Assembly (NCBI GenBank): GCA_029821255.1
Contig: JALGTS010000119.1
Location: forward strand, 1-8,125
Direction: 5' to 3'
Source of the DNA: Candidatus Zipacnadia bacterium
Lineage (GTDB): Bacteria; Armatimonadota; Zipacnadia; Zipacnadales; Zipacnadaceae
DNA: 8,125 nucleotides
Below, piece by piece: positions 7,218-8,125 of the stretch (the first letter of the stretch is position 1; every line of letters begins with the position of its first letter). The translations under genes were made by a program, and so were the position numbers. Below the pieces are notes generated by a model. The model did no database searches. It was not told the origin of the DNA and worked only from the letters and a program-made list of their open reading frames with translations.

Positions 7218-7331
7218 CTATTGCCAGCAGCAAATTAAGTACAAAATAATGGTATCATAACCTCCCCAATGCGTCAAGCTGGAAGAAGCTTGGCAGTACT
7301 CTTCATCGTCTAAAATTCTCCAAAATCTCAT
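7218..7331 (-). CDS. Possible small ORF or leader peptide (37 residues), unproven
   Basis: An ATG at 7331-7329 is preceded by a near-ideal ribosome site (AAGGAGG, 5 nt from the ATG). The reading frame begins MRFWRILDDEEYC, ends with a Cys/Trp-rich tail (LYLICCWQ), and stops at TAG 7220-7218, 36 bp before the chosen permease start. No family is recognised. It would need a promoter upstream of 7345, and the best promoter of the region lies inside it, so the two readings compete. It could be a translated leader, a decayed gene end, or chance. Confidence 0.22.
   Translation of the reverse strand: MRFWRILDDEEYCQASSSLTHWGGYDTIILYLICCWQ
7249..7277 (-). promoter_or_regulatory. Candidate sigma70-type promoter of the ABC transporter operon
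   Basis: On the minus strand, TTGACG (7277-7272) is followed by a 17-bp spacer and TACCAT (7254-7249). The -35 matches consensus at 5 of 6 positions and the -10 at 4 of 6, helped by an extended -10 TG at the right place. Transcription would start near 7242, giving a leader of about 60 nt before the ATG at 7182. Confidence 0.5.
7275..7292. repeat. Inverted repeat between the facing -35 boxes (candidate operator)
   Basis: CAAGCT (7275-7280) and AGCTTG (7287-7292) form perfect 6-bp arms around a 6-bp spacer. The repeat overlaps the -35 box of the operon promoter (7272-7277) and a candidate plus-strand -35 (TTGGCA, 7290-7295). Its position would suit a regulator acting on both divergent units. 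No regulator gene is in the window. Confidence 0.35.
7290..7316 (+). promoter_or_regulatory. Weak candidate promoter for the plus-strand gene
   Basis: TTGGCA (7290-7295) and TAAAAT (7311-7316) each match consensus at 5 of 6 positions, but the spacer is 15 bp, shorter than the preferred 17. A transcript from here would have a leader of more than 200 nt. Confidence 0.25.
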
Positions 7332-7371
7332 AATTTCCTCCTTCCACTACAGAACTTAATTTCCTCCCTCC
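7331..7371. repeat. Direct repeat of 11 bp (14 of 15 bp extended), 26-bp period
   Basis: TAATTTCCTCC occurs at 7331-7341 and 7357-7367; extended to 15 bp the copies differ at one position. The period is 26 bp, about two and a half helical turns. On the minus strand each copy reads GGAGGAAATTA, which resembles a ribosome site; only the copy at 7331 is followed by ATG. It may be a protein-binding repeat or a locally duplicated ribosome site. Confidence 0.4.
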
Positions 7372-7383
7372 TGCAATATTGGT

Positions 7384-7413
7384 TTGCTCAAGCTCTTTGG
7401 GCAAAGTTATTAT
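7384..7413 (+). promoter_or_regulatory. Candidate promoter for the plus-strand gene with an internal palindrome
   Basis: TTGCTC (7384-7389), an 18-bp spacer and TATTAT (7408-7413) form a modest sigma70-like promoter: good -10, poor -35. The spacer contains the palindrome CTTTG-GG-CAAAG (7395-7406), a plausible operator. A transcript would start near 7420, leaving about 120 nt before the GTG at 7541. Confidence 0.3.
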
Positions 7414-7540
7414 GAAAGAGCGGTCTCGTTAATCCCACAGATATTGTTGCAGCTATGGAGCTTCCCGCCGATGTTTAAGAAATAAGGCTATCGTCCGAAA
7501 TATGCAGTAGAAGACTTCCTCACAACAGGGGGGAAAGCAC

Positions 7541-8125
7541 GTGACAGCCACAAACGGCTTCGCGCAACTCCTGGCGGCGTTGATAATGATAGCAGCCACA
7601 GTGGCACTAACAGTATATTCGCCGCTATGCGTCGTTGCCCAGGAATTTTCTTGCACAATTACAGCGCCGCGTCCGGCCCGCGCCTTTTTCCCGGGTGAGT
7701 CGATCTACTTGACGGTCACCGCCACCGGACCCCAACAGCAAGCGACTTATACCATCTTTGACTACCAGGGACGCCGACGCATCGTTAATACCTTACAAGT
7801 CGGCAATGGCCAACCGCGCAATCTGGCCATCCCCTTCCGGATGCCTACTGGCATATACTACCTTACCTTGAATTTCGCCACTGGCCAGCGGATCAATGAT
7901 GCCTTCTGTGTAATTCCTCGCCCTGATGATGAAGCTGGCGAATACGGCATCTTCGGCTTCCACCTGGGCAATCCTAGCGAGCAGTTGGTCGCGGCTCTGG
8001 CCCAGGCCGGGGTCAGGCTGGTTCGTGATGATATGGATTGGGTAAATAGCGAACCGACCAAAGGTAACTACTCGCTGGGCAAGGCGCAGGCTCGCGCTCA
8101 ATTGTTTAGCAAGTACGGGATTCAG
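7541..8125 (+). CDS. Exported glycoside-hydrolase-like protein, N-terminal part (cut by window edge)
   Basis: 195 codons are present and the frame is open at the right edge. The GTG start follows a run AGGGGGG with a 7-nt spacer, and an in-frame TAG at 7508-7510 excludes an upstream start. Residues 1-33 form a signal peptide (hydrophobic core about 10-33, likely cut between Ala33 and Gln34). Residues 37-125 look like a beta-sandwich accessory domain (PGESIYLTVTA, YTIFDYQGRR, PTGIYYLTLNF). From about 135 the pattern GIFGFHLGNPSEQLVAALAQ and AGVRLVRDDMDWVNSEPTKG matches the first strands and helices of (beta/alpha)8 glycosidases of the GH39/GH5/GH42-like clan GH-A style, where GxR.VR.D..W...EP..G.Y is usual. 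The catalytic glutamates lie beyond the window, so activity and substrate are open. It is divergent from the ABC operon, so a shared regulator is possible but a functional link is not shown. Confidence 0.75.
   Translation, partial: MTATNGFAQLLAALIMIAATVALTVYSPLCVVAQEFSCTITAPRPARAFFPGESIYLTVTATGPQQQATYTIFDYQGRRRIVNTLQVGNGQPRNLAIPFRMPTGIYYLTLNFATGQRINDAFCVIPRPDDEAGEYGIFGFHLGNPSEQLVAALAQAGVRLVRDDMDWVNSEPTKGNYSLGKAQARAQLFSKYGIQ

Noticed and set aside
7420..7540. Possible riboswitch in the leader of the plus-strand gene
   Set aside because: Several short self-complementary stretches exist, but no known riboswitch consensus was recognised.
7453..7656. Minus-strand 67-codon open frame over the start of the plus-strand gene
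   Set aside because: It is antisense to the signal peptide region of a well-supported gene and has no family resemblance.

Overview
The window (about 53% GC by eye, bacterial gene layout) holds a five-ORF block on the minus strand, a divergent intergenic region of about 360 bp, and the first 195 codons of an exported protein on the plus strand. No rRNA, tRNA, CRISPR array or insertion sequence was seen. The protein types (MacB/FtsX ABC permeases with very large extracytoplasmic parts, an OPT-like membrane protein, a secreted glycosidase-like protein) fit an uncultured, free-living bacterium of the Armatimonadota/Planctomycetota kind. That placement is an impression from protein style and is weak.

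Minus strand, in transcription order: (1) a compact FtsX/MacB-type permease (6430-7182); (2) a LolD/MacB-type ATPase with an unusual N-terminal zinc ribbon (5488-6375); (3) an exported M28-peptidase-like protein whose metal and catalytic residues are mostly replaced (3468-5390); (4) a 1008-residue FtsX-type permease with a long N-terminal extracytoplasmic part and a C-terminal soluble domain (409-3435); (5) the start of an OPT-like polytopic membrane protein (1-334, cut by the window edge). Gaps are about 32-97 bp and all genes share one direction, so a single operon is likely. Genes 1-4 read as one ABC machine: one ATPase, one minimal permease and one giant permease half.

The most interesting point is the junction between genes 3 and 4. 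The permease's first membrane helix appears to run from outside to inside, so its 310-residue N-terminus should lie outside the membrane, yet that ORF has no signal peptide. The M28-like ORF just upstream does have one, and the permease frame stays open back to base 3486, inside the end of the M28 ORF and in the -1 frame. A single-base shift would give one polypeptide of about 1655 residues: signal peptide, M28 pseudo-peptidase with PA domain, regulatory-like beta domain, 7-helix FtsX permease, cytosolic C-terminal domain. The split is therefore either a recent or technical frameshift, a translational recoding event, or a genuine two-chain arrangement with an unexplained export route.

The divergent region (7183-7540) carries a good sigma70-like promoter for the operon, weaker candidates for the plus-strand gene, an inverted repeat lying between the facing -35 boxes, a direct repeat of 11 bp with a 26-bp period, and a possible small ORF of 37 codons behind a strong Shine-Dalgarno sequence.
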